46,943 nt of DNA from Pseudomonadota bacterium (GCA_021324075.1 JAJPJW010000109.1:1-46943), one strand, 5' to 3'. Positions 1 through 8,556 are shown, numbered from the stretch's first letter. A program made the numbers and translations. Notes: a model not told the origin generated them from the sequence alone.

Positions 1-980
1 CCCACTTCGACCAATACCCTCGTCAACACGGGGACCCCGACCTTCACCCCGACCAATACGGGCACCCCCACCCTCACTTCAAGCGCGACCCCCACGGCCA
101 CCAACAGCCCCACCCGGACCGCCACCTCCTCGCCAACGGCGACGCCCACCGATACGCTGGCCAATACGGGAACTCCCACTTCGACCGTCACTAAAACCGC
201 CACCGCATCCACCACGAATACCTTGTCCAGCACCCCGACTTCCACCCCTACGCGTACCGCCACATTGACGGCCACCGCCACCACCACCAATACACTGCCC
301 AATACGCCCACCGGCACTTCGACGCCGACGGCGAGCAATAGCCCCACCAACACCCCGACCCGGACCGCTACAGCGACCATAACAGACACCGCTACGAATA
401 CCGCGACAGCTACCCCGTCGGCCACGGGGACCCTTCCGACCTCCACGGACACGCCGACGTTGACGCCGACCGGCACCCCGACCTTGACCGCCACAAAGAC
501 AGCGACTTACACAGCCACCCCCACCCCCACGAACAGCGCGACCTCCACCGCCACCCGCACGGCGACGGACACCACCACGGCCACCGTAACCGGCACCCCC
601 ACGAATACCCTCGTGAATACGGGGACCCCGACGGGTACGTCGACTTTGACGCCGACCTTTACACCCACTCGGACAAGCACTTTTACCGCCACTTCCACTA
701 CCACGACCACCCCGTCCTTCACCGTGTCTTCGACCCCGACCGACACCCTGGTGAATACGGGAACTCCGACCGGTACGGCCACCCTGACGCCTTCCTCCAC
801 CCCAACGAGTTCTACGACGGCTACGCCAAGCCTGACTCCCAGTCGGACCATGACCTTGACCGCCACAGCCACGGCCAGTTCCACCACGACCCGGACGACC
901 ACCTCCACCACGACGGCAACTCCCACCAATAGCTTGACGAATACGGCTACGCCCAGTTCGACGGCCTCCTCGACTCCCAC
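1..980 (+). repeat. Low-complexity Thr/Pro codon repeat
   Basis: DNA of degenerate ACC/ACG/CCG triplets encodes the TPTxT linker. A longer unit encoding [12 protein letters not shown] recurs near 16-50, 163-186, 604-635 and 745-775. The bias opens long antisense reading frames that are artefacts. Confidence 0.8.
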
Positions 981-2214
981 GGTCCTGACGGTGACGGCCT
1001 CCCTGGGCACCAACCCGCCCCCCGGTTCGAACCAGCTCTCGGGGGCTTCCAATGTGCCGGTCCAGCAGGTGGTGCTGACCAACCCCAGTTCTTCCCTCGT
1101 GAACATGTCGGCGGTGACCTTGACGGTCGCGGGCACGGGCAATCCCATGAACATCACCAGCGTGACCCTTTACGCCGGCGGGTTGCCTGCCGGTACCGCG
1201 ACTTTCACCGGCACTACGGCGGTCTTCAACCTCAGCGGGACCCTGCCGGGTTCTTCCAGCGTAACCTATACGGTTTCGGCCAATTTTGGCGCCAACGCCG
1301 TCGGGACCTATAACTTCAGCGTAACGGGGGTCGGCGGCAACAATGGCCAACCGGTGCTCTTCAGCCCCCTGCCGGTGGCGGGAGCGGCCATCGTCGTGGC
1401 CCAAGCCACTTTGACGCCCACCCTTACGGCGACTTCCACCCCCACCTTTACGATTACGCCGACTTCGACACCCACTGCGGTAATGGTGGCAGTTTTCCAA
1501 GGGCCCAATCCGCCGGGGAATTCAAGCCAACTCGCGGGGGATTCCAATGTCCCTGTCCAGCAGATCCTGTTGACGAACCCCAGCAACAGCAACATTGCCC
1601 TCACCCAGTTGATCCTCTCCGTCTCGGGGAGCGGGAACCCCGCCGGCATCACCAGCGTGACCCTCTCCGCAAACGGGATTCCGGTGACCACGATGGCTTT
1701 CACGGGCACCACGGCCGTCTTTAATTTCAATGGAATGCTTCCGGCTTTCTCCACAGCGACCTACACGGTTACGGCTGATTTTGGGCCCGGCGCGAGCGGT
1801 ATCTACAGCTTCAGCGTGACCGGTGCCAGCGGGAGCAACGGACAACCGGCCCAGTTCACCGGATTGCCGGTTTCGGGGGCCACCAAAACGGTTTCCCAGG
1901 CCACGGCGACGCCCACCCGGACGGCGACACCCAAACCCATCACGACCCCGATCATCTTCCCCAATCCCTCCACGGGCGGACCGGTCAGCGTCCTGCCGCC
2001 GACTTATAGCGGTACGGCGGACGTAAAGATCCAGATATTCACGACGGCCTTCCGGAAGGTACAGGAGAAGACCTATACCTCCTTGCCCTATGGTCCCATT
2101 CGCATTCTCATGCAGGATGATTGGGGTAATCCGCTAGCCAGTGGCCTGTATTACGTCGTGGTCACGGTCGACGATACCCAGCGATCAACCGCCAAGCTCC
2201 TCCTGCTGCGTTGA
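1..2214 (+). CDS. Thr-rich surface protein with tandem beta domains, 5' truncated
   Basis: The frame is open from the first base, so the start lies outside the window; 737 codons are visible. Residues 1-325 are a Thr/Pro/Ser linker built from TPTxT steps with a recurring TLVNTGTPT unit. Two homologous domains of about 140 residues follow (about 329-470 and 495-635), sharing SNVPVQQ, LTNPS, GITSVTL-like and FTGTTAVFN segments, separated by another TPT spacer. Residues 651-737 form a C-terminal module with [12 protein letters not shown] and ASGLYY motifs, also found on the two glycosidases downstream. The design suggests an exported, surface-attached protein. The tandem domain is not one I can name. 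No enzyme motif is visible. Catalytic or binding domains may lie in the missing N-terminal part. Confidence 0.85.
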   Translation, partial: PTSTNTLVNTGTPTFTPTNTGTPTLTSSATPTATNSPTRTATSSPTATPTDTLANTGTPTSTVTKTATASTTNTLSSTPTSTPTRTATLTATATTTNTLPNTPTGTSTPTASNSPTNTPTRTATATITDTATNTATATPSATGTLPTSTDTPTLTPTGTPTLTATKTATYTATPTPTNSATSTATRTATDTTTATVTGTPTNTLVNTGTPTGTSTLTPTFTPTRTSTFTATSTTTTTPSFTVSSTPTDTLVNTGTPTGTATLTPSSTPTSSTTATPSLTPSRTMTLTATATASSTTTRTTTSTTTATPTNSLTNTATPSSTASSTPTVLTVTASLGTNPPPGSNQLSGASNVPVQQVVLTNPSSSLVNMSAVTLTVAGTGNPMNITSVTLYAGGLPAGTATFTGTTAVFNLSGTLPGSSSVTYTVSANFGANAVGTYNFSVTGVGGNNGQPVLFSPLPVAGAAIVVAQATLTPTLTATSTPTFTITPTSTPTAVMVAVFQGPNPPGNSSQLAGDSNVPVQQILLTNPSNSNIALTQLILSVSGSGNPAGITSVTLSANGIPVTTMAFTGTTAVFNFNGMLPAFSTATYTVTADFGPGASGIYSFSVTGASGSNGQPAQFTGLPVSGATKTVSQATATPTRTATPKPITTPIIFPNPSTGGPVSVLPPTYSGTADVKIQIFTTAFRKVQEKTYTSLPYGPIRILMQDDWGNPLASGLYYVVVTVDDTQRSTAKLLLLR

Positions 2215-2330
2215 CCCGGGTTTTGCCTGTTAGATGTTGGTTTCATCCGGGCCGCGTGGATTGGATTTGAGTTGGAAAATGGCCTCATTCCGGCTTTTTC
2301 GCTAAACTGCCCCTAAAATGGCCTGAATTG

Positions 2331-2359
2331 TTGACCGACCCCGGCCTTTCTTTTATATT
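2331..2359 (+). promoter_or_regulatory. Sigma70-type promoter for the MBL-CNB gene
   Basis: TTGACC (2331-2336) and TATATT (2354-2359) are separated by 17 bp. The predicted transcript begins near 2366 and has a leader of about 130 bases. Two 10-bp direct repeats AAAATGGCCT (2276-2285, 2315-2324) lie just upstream and could bind a regulator. Confidence 0.55.
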
Positions 2360-2376
2360 AGTGTCACAACCCTTAT

Positions 2377-2450
2377 CCGTTTTGCTTAAACGGCTGAAAG
2401 CAGTAAGCCCTCTTTAAGCAGGCGGAACCCAATGGCTCCCTGAAATCCGC
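2377..2450 (+). other. Structured leader of the MBL-CNB mRNA
   Basis: A perfect hairpin CCGTTT-tgctt-AAACGG (2377-2393) is followed by a second stem GCGGA/TCCGC (2422-2426 with 2446-2450). I compared it by eye with common riboswitch signatures and found no match, so this is only a structural observation. Confidence 0.3.
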
Positions 2451-2495
2451 GGCGGTTTGATCGGCGGCAGAGTAAGGCCAAGCGAAGGAGTTCCC

Positions 2496-4712
2496 ATGCA
2501 CATCAGTTCCGTAGCCCCAGGCTGTTACCACCTGGAAGGCCCTACCAACAGCGCTTTGTTGGGAAGCCCGCCCGAAATCCTCAAAGCCCTCCTGAAACAA
2601 AAGAAGAAAATCCCCCACGTCGGGATTTTGCCCGACCTTTCCCATAAAAACGGCGTTTCCCAAATGGCCTTCGAGTTCCTGGGCTACTGGTTTTTGTTTA
2701 TCGACCAAGGCTACCAGTTGGGAAAGAAGTTCCGCGTTTTGGGAACGCGCAAGATGTGCGAGAAACTTTACGATATCCTTCGAATCACCCTTTTAGGACC
2801 CAGCCGGGTCGAAATGAAGAAGTGGGGATTGGGCAAGACACGGATTGACTCCCTGGCCGACATGGCCGAAGGCATGGCAATCCGTAAAAACGGCCAGGTC
2901 CAACCCATCGAGGATTTGTTCGAATTCGTCCATCTGCCTGATGAGGAAGGGGAAGTGTGGGTGCCGATCTTTTCCGATTCCAAGGATTACCTGATCCGGC
3001 GAATGGGGGGGAACCGCTACGAAGTCTCGGCCAAGGGTGAAATCCATTCCCTCAACCTGAATTTTGAGGGGGAACAACTGCCCCCGCTGGTGGATCTCAC
3101 GGGCGAGGTGGAAAAACCCGAAGCCCTCCGCTTGAAGGTCCTGGGATCCTATACGGGCTTCGACCCGGACGGCCCCACCACGGGCATGCTGCTGTGGGTG
3201 AACGGAAACGGGCTTTTGGTCGATTCCCCCGCCGGTATCAGCAAATACCTCAAGCAAGTGGGCGTGGCCAAAGACCGGCTCGCGGGCATTATCCAGACCC
3301 ATGTCCACGACGACCATTGCGCCTTAAGCGAATTGATGCTTTCCGAGCACGCCTTTACGATCATCACGACGCGGGAAATTTACGAGTGCACGGTTTTGAA
3401 GGTGGCCCACATCATCGATGAGCCCGTGGATGTGGTGAAATCCATGATGAAATTCATTGAAATCATCCCGGGGAAAAACTACCGGATGTTCGGGGCGGCT
3501 TGGGAATTCTTTTACACGGTGCATTCCATTCCAACGATCGGTTTTCGGGTCACCGTGCCCGACGAAAAGGGGGAGCCTTGCACCCTCCTCCATTCCAGCG
3601 ACCTGGATCACTTCAAGGGAATGGAACAGCTGGTGAAGGCGGGAGCCGTCAGCCAGGAGCATTTCGACCGCATGAAAAACCTGGTCCGGGGGGACGAACG
3701 ACTGGCCATGATCGATGCCGGAGGCGGCCTGATCCACGGCGAACCTTCCGATTGGGACGCCACCATCGCCAAGAACCCCAAAACCGAGTTCCTTTTTTAC
3801 CACGTGAACCCGTCAAAGGTCGACGCGTCCAAATACCAGGTGGCGCGGCCCGGATGGGGGAAGACTTTCCTAAAAGAGCGGCAGTTCCCCCAATCGGTTT
3901 ACACCGGGGTGCTCCAAACCTTGAAGCTTTTCGAGGTGAAGGATCCCAGTTGGATCAACATCCTGTTTTCCCTGGGCGAAGTCATGGAACTGCCCAACAA
4001 GTACGAGATTGTGCGAAAGGGCCAGGAAGGCGATTCCTTTTACTTCATCCTTTCGGGGACCCTGGAAGTCCTGGACCCGGAGAACAAGAAGGAACCGCTT
4101 TTGGCGACCTTGGAAAGCGGGGATTTCTTCGGTGAAATGTCGATCATCAACCGCTCCAAGACCAACGCCACGGTGGTGGCCCGCACCCCCGTCATCCTCT
4201 TCAAACTGGCAGGGGATTTGTTCCTGGAATTCGTGGAGAAGAACGACCTCAAGGAAAGTTTTTCCAGCCTTTGGAAGAGGCGTCCCCTCATTTCTTCCGT
4301 GGCCCTCTTCCGGGACCTGGATCCCACGGCGAAACACGAAATTTCGCTTTTGGCCAAAAGCCAGACCTTTGCCAAGGAAGAAATGATTGTCCGGCAGGGA
4401 AGCAAGACGGAGGACTTCTACATCATTTCCACCGGAAGGGTGGAAATTTTCCGCAAGAACGAGAACGGGAAGGTCACTTTTTCCACCGAACTCAAAGCCG
4501 GTGACTTTTTCGGGGAAAACGTGGCGATGGGATATGCGGACAAACGAAACGCAAACGCCCAAGCCCTGACCGAAGTGACCACACTTGTCATTTCTTCAAA
4601 AGAGATGCGGGATTTGGCGAAAAGGATGCCGATCCTCCGGCATAAACTGCATGTGATCATGAAGAGCCGGGGAGTGCCTGAGGAGGCGCTGGAGAAAGCT
4701 TTGTCGCTTTGA
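2496..4712 (+). CDS. Metallo-beta-lactamase fold protein with two C-terminal CNB domains
   Basis: 738 residues. The start at 2496 follows a GAAGGAG ribosome-binding site; an upstream in-frame TTG (2457) has none. The first 200 residues are of unknown type. An MBL-fold domain spans about 205-480, with H269-V-H-D-D-H274 and later candidate metal ligands in a TVHSIP segment, HSSDLDH and FYHVNP. Two CNB domains follow (about 490-595 and 615-725), each with an FGE phosphate-cassette motif. In CNB1 the usual ligand-contacting Arg is replaced (Thr556 by my alignment); CNB2 keeps an Arg at CRP-like spacing (DKRNANA). No signal peptide is visible, so it is probably cytosolic. The MBL family includes hydrolases and class II cyclic phosphodiesterases; a nucleotide-regulated hydrolase is inference and the substrate is unknown. 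A second CNB gene follows 81 bp downstream. Confidence 0.85.
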   Translation: MHISSVAPGCYHLEGPTNSALLGSPPEILKALLKQKKKIPHVGILPDLSHKNGVSQMAFEFLGYWFLFIDQGYQLGKKFRVLGTRKMCEKLYDILRITLLGPSRVEMKKWGLGKTRIDSLADMAEGMAIRKNGQVQPIEDLFEFVHLPDEEGEVWVPIFSDSKDYLIRRMGGNRYEVSAKGEIHSLNLNFEGEQLPPLVDLTGEVEKPEALRLKVLGSYTGFDPDGPTTGMLLWVNGNGLLVDSPAGISKYLKQVGVAKDRLAGIIQTHVHDDHCALSELMLSEHAFTIITTREIYECTVLKVAHIIDEPVDVVKSMMKFIEIIPGKNYRMFGAAWEFFYTVHSIPTIGFRVTVPDEKGEPCTLLHSSDLDHFKGMEQLVKAGAVSQEHFDRMKNLVRGDERLAMIDAGGGLIHGEPSDWDATIAKNPKTEFLFYHVNPSKVDASKYQVARPGWGKTFLKERQFPQSVYTGVLQTLKLFEVKDPSWINILFSLGEVMELPNKYEIVRKGQEGDSFYFILSGTLEVLDPENKKEPLLATLESGDFFGEMSIINRSKTNATVVARTPVILFKLAGDLFLEFVEKNDLKESFSSLWKRRPLISSVALFRDLDPTAKHEISLLAKSQTFAKEEMIVRQGSKTEDFYIISTGRVEIFRKNENGKVTFSTELKAGDFFGENVAMGYADKRNANAQALTEVTTLVISSKEMRDLAKRMPILRHKLHVIMKSRGVPEEALEKALSL

Positions 4713-4793
4713 AACTCTTGAGTTAAAATTCCAGACAAGCCATTCTTATGGTGGTCCTGTTTTGGACCGATAATCCACGCCGGGGGAGGCCTC

Positions 4794-5273
4794 ATGGTCA
4801 TCCGAAAAGAGTCGACCCGATCCAATTTCCTGAAAGAGGTGAACCTGTTTGAGGGCCTGGACAACAAGGTCATCAACCAGATTTTCCGGCTGGGTTTGGT
4901 GCAGAACTTCAAGAAGGGCGACCTCGTTATTCGGGAAGGGATGCACGGGGGAAACCTCCATATCCTCATCAACGGCAAGGCAGAGGTTTGGAAGAGCGGG
5001 CCAAAGGCAAAGGGCAGGGGCCAGCAGCTGGCCAAGCTCCAACGGGGTTCGGTGTTCGGGGAAATGAGCGTTTTTGACGGGGCGCCCTATTCCGCTTCGG
5101 TAAAGGCGCTGGAAGACTGCGATATCCACATCATCCGCGGGTCGGATTTCGAGAATTTCCTCCAAGAAAATCCACAAGCCGCCTACGGCATTTTCCGCAC
5201 GCTCCTGAGCTCCATTTCCAACCGCCTGCGGCGCACCAATCTGGCCCTTTCCGTCATGGAAGGCGGCAAGTAA
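4794..5273 (+). CDS. Single-domain cyclic nucleotide-binding protein
   Basis: 159 residues, essentially one CNB (CAP_ED-type) domain: a beta-roll with LFEGLDNK at the start, VIREGMHGGNLHILINGKAE and VFGEMSVFDGAPYSASV in the phosphate-binding cassette, and a C-terminal helix. There is no helix-turn-helix, so it is not a CRP-type transcription factor. The conserved Arg of the cassette is replaced by Tyr (APYSAS), as in non-binding or altered-specificity members. Start ATG follows GGGGGAGG. It lies 81 bp after the MBL-CNB gene and probably shares its transcript, so it may be a regulatory partner. Ligand and partner are unknown. Confidence 0.85.
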   Translation: MVIRKESTRSNFLKEVNLFEGLDNKVINQIFRLGLVQNFKKGDLVIREGMHGGNLHILINGKAEVWKSGPKAKGRGQQLAKLQRGSVFGEMSVFDGAPYSASVKALEDCDIHIIRGSDFENFLQENPQAAYGIFRTLLSSISNRLRRTNLALSVMEGGK

Positions 5274-5316
5274 CCCCGTTTATCCCTGGGCATGATCCTA
5301 TCTTCGGGAGGCCGGC

Positions 5317-5520
5317 GTGGAACTGTCGAAAAAAGAAGCTTACAGCCTTTTGGACGAGCTGTTAAAAGCGGAGCCGAAACTGGTCAAGTGGCGGCAAAAA
5401 GGCGTCGGCATCGTCGTGGCAAAGGAAACCTATAAAGCCCTCAGCGAATCGGACCATCCTAAAAAGGATTTTGTGCTGCAGGGTGTCCTGGTGGAGCGCC
5501 GGGGAAGGCTCCGGTTTTGA
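5317..5520 (+). CDS. Small hypothetical protein, 67 residues
   Basis: It starts at GTG 5317, five bases after GGGAGG (5306-5311), and sits 43 bp behind the CNB gene in the same orientation, so it is likely the last gene of that operon. The product is charged and Lys-rich: a helix with LLDELLKAEPKL leads to a short beta-like part with GVGIVVAKE and VLQGVLVERRG. There is no signal peptide or membrane segment. I do not recognise the family. The good ribosome-binding site and conserved spacing support a real gene. Confidence 0.6.
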   Translation: MELSKKEAYSLLDELLKAEPKLVKWRQKGVGIVVAKETYKALSESDHPKKDFVLQGVLVERRGRLRF

Positions 5521-5521
5521 A

Positions 5522-5566
5522 GGGGCTTCATGGGGGCCCCATCAGTCCCCGGGTGATTCGGGGGAC
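5522..5566. terminator. Convergent intergenic hairpins
   Basis: Two hairpins lie between converging genes: GGGGC/GCCCC (5522-5526 with 5536-5540) and GTCCCC/GGGGAC (5545-5550 with 5561-5566). There is no proper T-tract on either side, so a bidirectional terminator is likely from position but weakly supported by sequence. Confidence 0.4.
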
Positions 5567-5589
5567 CTGGAGGGTTTTGGAACGACGTC

Positions 5590-7911
5590 TTAATGGATCA
5601 GCAGGATGCGTTTTGTTTTCCTGCTGAAAGGTTCGGTCAGGTAGAAAATGTAGACCCCGCTGGCGCAAACATCCCCGTATTTGTTCTTCCCGTCCCACTG
5701 GTAGGATTCATCCAAAATGCCGGTCATGGTTTTTTCCGACAGGGTTTTGATGTGTTCGCCCGCGGAATTGAAGATCTTCAGGCTGTAGTCCCCCGGATAT
5801 TTGCTGTAGGCCACATGGATGGAAACCGTGTCGTTGGCGGGATCGAGGATGTTATGGTCCACATCGAAAACGTCGATGTCGGGGATCGTGGCCGTCGGCG
5901 TGGCCGTGATAGTGGCCGTCGGTGTGATGGTGGCGGTATTCGTAATAGTGGCGGTGGGCGTAGCCGTCGTGGAGTTGGTAGGGGTGCCGGTCGGAGTGGA
6001 AGTGGGGGTGATCGTCGGCGTCAGGGAGGGTGTGGCCGTGGCCGTGTTGGTGGCGGTGACCTGTGGGGTGGCCGTGGGCGTGTTCGTCGGGGTATTGGTG
6101 GCGCAACCGGAAATAAAGGTCGTCACGGCATTGGACGTGACCGGCGCAGCGATGGAGCTGGAGTTGATGACGGCCGCATTGGTGATCGGGTTTCCACAGG
6201 CGCCCGCCAGGCCCCACCAACTGACCGCATCGGAAGAGCCGCAGGTGGAACCCACATTCCATGTAATGGTTCCTCCCGACAGACTGCCCCCGTTGCCCGC
6301 ATTCTGGTAGGTCACGTTGCCCGGGACATTGTCGGTGATCACGGGGGATGCCACCCCGCCCGTGTTGAAGATCATCAAGTTGTCGAATTCCACCGGCCCG
6401 CGGTTGGCCTGGAAGCCCGCCCAGCCCGCTAGGGTGGGTACGTTCGGGCCGGTGTAATTGATGTCCCAAGCGCCGGGTTCCAGGCTGCCTTTTGGCCAGG
6501 CCTTCATCAAAACCTGGCCCGAGCAAACCTGGACCTTCACCGTGTACCAAACGGGGTTCGCGGGCGTCCCTTCCTGGACATTGCCCATGTTCGGGGGCGA
6601 GTTGAAGGCTACATTGCCCCCGCCAATGTCGTAGGCGATGACGTTACTCGAGGAGCTGTTGCTGCCTTTTTGCCCCGATAGGCGGACCTGGTAAACGGTC
6701 GTCACCCCCGCGTTGACGGTGATGTTAAAGTTAAAGACTGCGTCGAAATTATTGCAGTCGTTTGAATCGACCATCATGTCCACGATATAAACGCCGTAAA
6801 GGATGGGCGTCATGGAACTGTCCTGGAGGTAAGGGTAGGTGGTGCAGGTCGAGCAGGACTGGGTTTCCTCCAGGTAACCCGGAGTGGCGCTCCAGGCGCA
6901 GCCGGTGGAGGACCAGGAGGGGGGGATAATCCCGTTGTCAAAATTCTCAAACTCCTCCAATTGCAAGCCGGTGTTGGTGTAATCCATCACATAAGTAACG
7001 GGGGAGCCCGCCGCCACACTGGCCGGGGCGCTCTTGGTAATCACCAGTTCGGGGACTGAAACCCCGACTTCCGCGGCGTTCGAGGTGGTATTGACCTCGG
7101 TGCTCGTGGCGCTGGCCGAATTGCTGAATACCTGTCCTGCGGTTGCCGTGGGGCTTAGGGTGGCCAGGAATGAAACGAAGCCCACCTGGGGAGATGCGAT
7201 ATTGCCCAGGTTCCAGGTGATGTTTTGTCCGGAAGCTATTCCGCCGTTATAAACCTGGGAGATGGTGAATTGGGACGGGACGGCATCGGTAATTTGGACG
7301 TTATGGACATTGGACGCATTGTAGTTAATGACAAAAAGCACCTCTCCACCGGGATCGGCGGTAGATCCCTGGGCCACCTTATTCAAGGTGATATAAGGTG
7401 CCGGAAGGGGAACGGTGAAGGAGATGGCTGCCTGATAGTCCACGTTCACTGTTGGGTTCATATAGGCGCCACCGCTTCCCCTCATGCCCACAATGACGTA
7501 ATAAGTAAAACCGGGAGTAAGTCCTGGGGGAATCGTAATGTTGGTGCTGTAGTTATTGCTTCCTGAGCTGGCAGGCCCGACATAACAGCCCCCGTTTACG
7601 TTACCTGTTTCCGGAGCGCAACCATCCCCTAAAACGACCCATTGATTGGCGGTGCCGGCGGCTTGGAGGGTATTGGTATTGCTGACGACGACGATCGCAT
7701 CCGGGTTGGTGCCGGAGGCGTTGGGAATAGTGTAGGTCCACGCAATGTTGACGGTTTGACCAGGGGATGGATTGGACGGGGAGATAGCCAGGTTTGTGAT
7801 GGAGGTGACGTTTTGCTGGGCAAAAGCCAAACCAAGGGTTAAGGCCCAAAATCCAAGAACGAGTTTAAACCGATTTTTACGGGCTTTATTTTTTATGATG
7901 GAAAAAGAAAT
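5590..7911 (-). CDS. Secreted adhesin-like protein with DUF11-type repeats, non-canonical start
   Basis: At the N-terminus a signal peptide (VLGFWALTLGLAFA, cleavage before QQN) is plain, but it lies upstream of the only usual start in frame, TTG at 7830, which would remove it. No in-frame ATG, GTG or TTG occurs between the stop at 7966-7968 and 7830. I place the start at ATT 7911, nine bases after AAGGGG; ATC or ATA slightly downstream are alternatives. Counting from the TTG as residue 1: an Ig-like N-terminal domain (10-140), a DUF11-type repeat (145-255), a second such repeat split into 259-288 and 491-575 by a 200-residue insert (289-490) resembling a concanavalin-like sandwich, a TPT linker (576-650) and a FlgD-like C-terminal module (651-746, with ASGVYIF and ending ILLIH). 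Such repeats are typical of cell-surface proteins. No catalytic residues are recognised. Confidence 0.8.
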   Translation of the reverse strand: MSFSIIKNKARKNRFKLVLGFWALTLGLAFAQQNVTSITNLAISPSNPSPGQTVNIAWTYTIPNASGTNPDAIVVVSNTNTLQAAGTANQWVVLGDGCAPETGNVNGGCYVGPASSGSNNYSTNITIPPGLTPGFTYYVIVGMRGSGGAYMNPTVNVDYQAAISFTVPLPAPYITLNKVAQGSTADPGGEVLFVINYNASNVHNVQITDAVPSQFTISQVYNGGIASGQNITWNLGNIASPQVGFVSFLATLSPTATAGQVFSNSASATSTEVNTTSNAAEVGVSVPELVITKSAPASVAAGSPVTYVMDYTNTGLQLEEFENFDNGIIPPSWSSTGCAWSATPGYLEETQSCSTCTTYPYLQDSSMTPILYGVYIVDMMVDSNDCNNFDAVFNFNITVNAGVTTVYQVRLSGQKGSNSSSSNVIAYDIGGGNVAFNSPPNMGNVQEGTPANPVWYTVKVQVCSGQVLMKAWPKGSLEPGAWDINYTGPNVPTLAGWAGFQANRGPVEFDNLMIFNTGGVASPVITDNVPGNVTYQNAGNGGSLSGGTITWNVGSTCGSSDAVSWWGLAGACGNPITNAAVINSSSIAAPVTSNAVTTFISGCATNTPTNTPTATPQVTATNTATATPSLTPTITPTSTPTGTPTNSTTATPTATITNTATITPTATITATPTATIPDIDVFDVDHNILDPANDTVSIHVAYSKYPGDYSLKIFNSAGEHIKTLSEKTMTGILDESYQWDGKNKYGDVCASGVYIFYLTEPFSRKTKRILLIH

Positions 7912-7964
7912 CGTTTTAAACCCCTTTTGAAATTTTAATACGGATTCGGATGGCGCCCTTAAAA

Positions 7965-7970
7965 ATTATA
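7965..7970 (-). promoter_or_regulatory. Extended -10 promoter for the adhesin gene
   Basis: On the reverse strand the sequence reads TGGTATAAT, a perfect -10 with the extended TGn element; the -35 is poor. The transcript would start near 7958, about 47 bases before the proposed ATT start. This limits where translation can begin. Confidence 0.5.
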
Positions 7971-8339
7971 CCATCTGCTACTGTTGGATCATCTGGATTC
8001 GAGTCCATGCGCGTGAATCCATGAAAGCCCTTTCTTAAACAAAAACAAAAATGTTTAATGTCTTGAGCGGATTGTTCCGGGTTAAACGGCCCCAACTTTT
8101 TTGCTATTTCTGGGGAAGTCCTCTAGCGGGCGGTATGGGGTTTTGGGGAGAGGTAGTGTCGGGATTTATCAACAGGTGTTGTTAGTGGAAAAGGTTTCGT
8201 TTTTTTTGGCGTCCTGATATGGCAATCCTGGAAATCGGCAAGCTGAGGTAAAACAGCTTGTGCGCCCACGCCATCCTGATGGGAACTGGCGGTGAGTGGT
8301 CCGTGCAATCGGCGATTAAAATTGGCAGTTCAAATTTGC

Positions 8340-8367
8340 TTGGACTTATTCCTTCTTTCCCTATAAT
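8340..8367 (+). promoter_or_regulatory. Promoter abutting a start codon (leaderless layout)
   Basis: TTGGAC (8340-8345), a 16-bp spacer and a perfect TATAAT (8362-8367). Only six bases separate the -10 from ATG 8374, so the transcript would begin at or beside the start codon. No ribosome-binding site is present. Confidence 0.5.
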
Positions 8368-8373
8368 GCCGCC

Positions 8374-8556
8374 ATGCTTAACACGCCCTTTCAACTCCGC
8401 GACATGTTGGTTCACAAAACAATCCAGACAGTCGGAATGGTGGTCTTTGTGGATTCCAAGCACCAGCGATACCGTGTCTGTATCGACGAGGACATGCCAC
8501 TGGAAGAGTGGGCTTTCCACGAAGTCGAGTTGTTCCAAAAAAAATCCGCTTCTTAA
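8374..8556 (+). CDS. Small hypothetical protein, 60 residues, probably leaderless
   Basis: Start ATG 8374 sits six bases after a TATAAT box. The product begins MLNTPFQLRDMLVHKT, continues with a beta-rich VGMVVFVDSKHQRYRVCID stretch and ends in an acidic segment with EEWAFHEVELF. The alternation looks like a small SH3-like beta-barrel, but I do not recognise the family. A competing, longer forward frame (8258-8590) starts farther upstream with no promoter or ribosome-binding site. Confidence rests on the promoter and the protein-like composition. Confidence 0.5.
   Translation: MLNTPFQLRDMLVHKTIQTVGMVVFVDSKHQRYRVCIDEDMPLEEWAFHEVELFQKKSAS

Larger units (their letters stand above)
7912..8373. 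other. Intergenic region between divergent genes
   Basis: About 460 bases. It holds the reverse-strand -10 at 7965-7970, an inverted repeat TGGATTC/GAATCCA (7994-8000, 8015-8021), an AT-rich inverted repeat TTAAACA/TGTTTAA (8035-8041, 8052-8058) and the forward promoter at 8340-8367. I see no RNA gene or credible longer reading frame here. Confidence 0.5.

Noticed and set aside
1-980. CRISPR-like or satellite repeat array
   Set aside because: Repeats are imperfect, lack constant spacers and follow codon phase; they encode the TPT linker.
79-1500. Long reverse-strand open frame (473 codons) over the Thr-rich region
   Set aside because: It is the antisense shadow of ACC/ACG/CCG repeats, giving an implausible Gly/Arg-rich product. 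The forward frame has recognisable domains.
7991-8010. tRNA T-arm-like sequence (GGATTCGAGTCC)
   Set aside because: The stem pairs poorly and no acceptor, D or anticodon arms fit around it.
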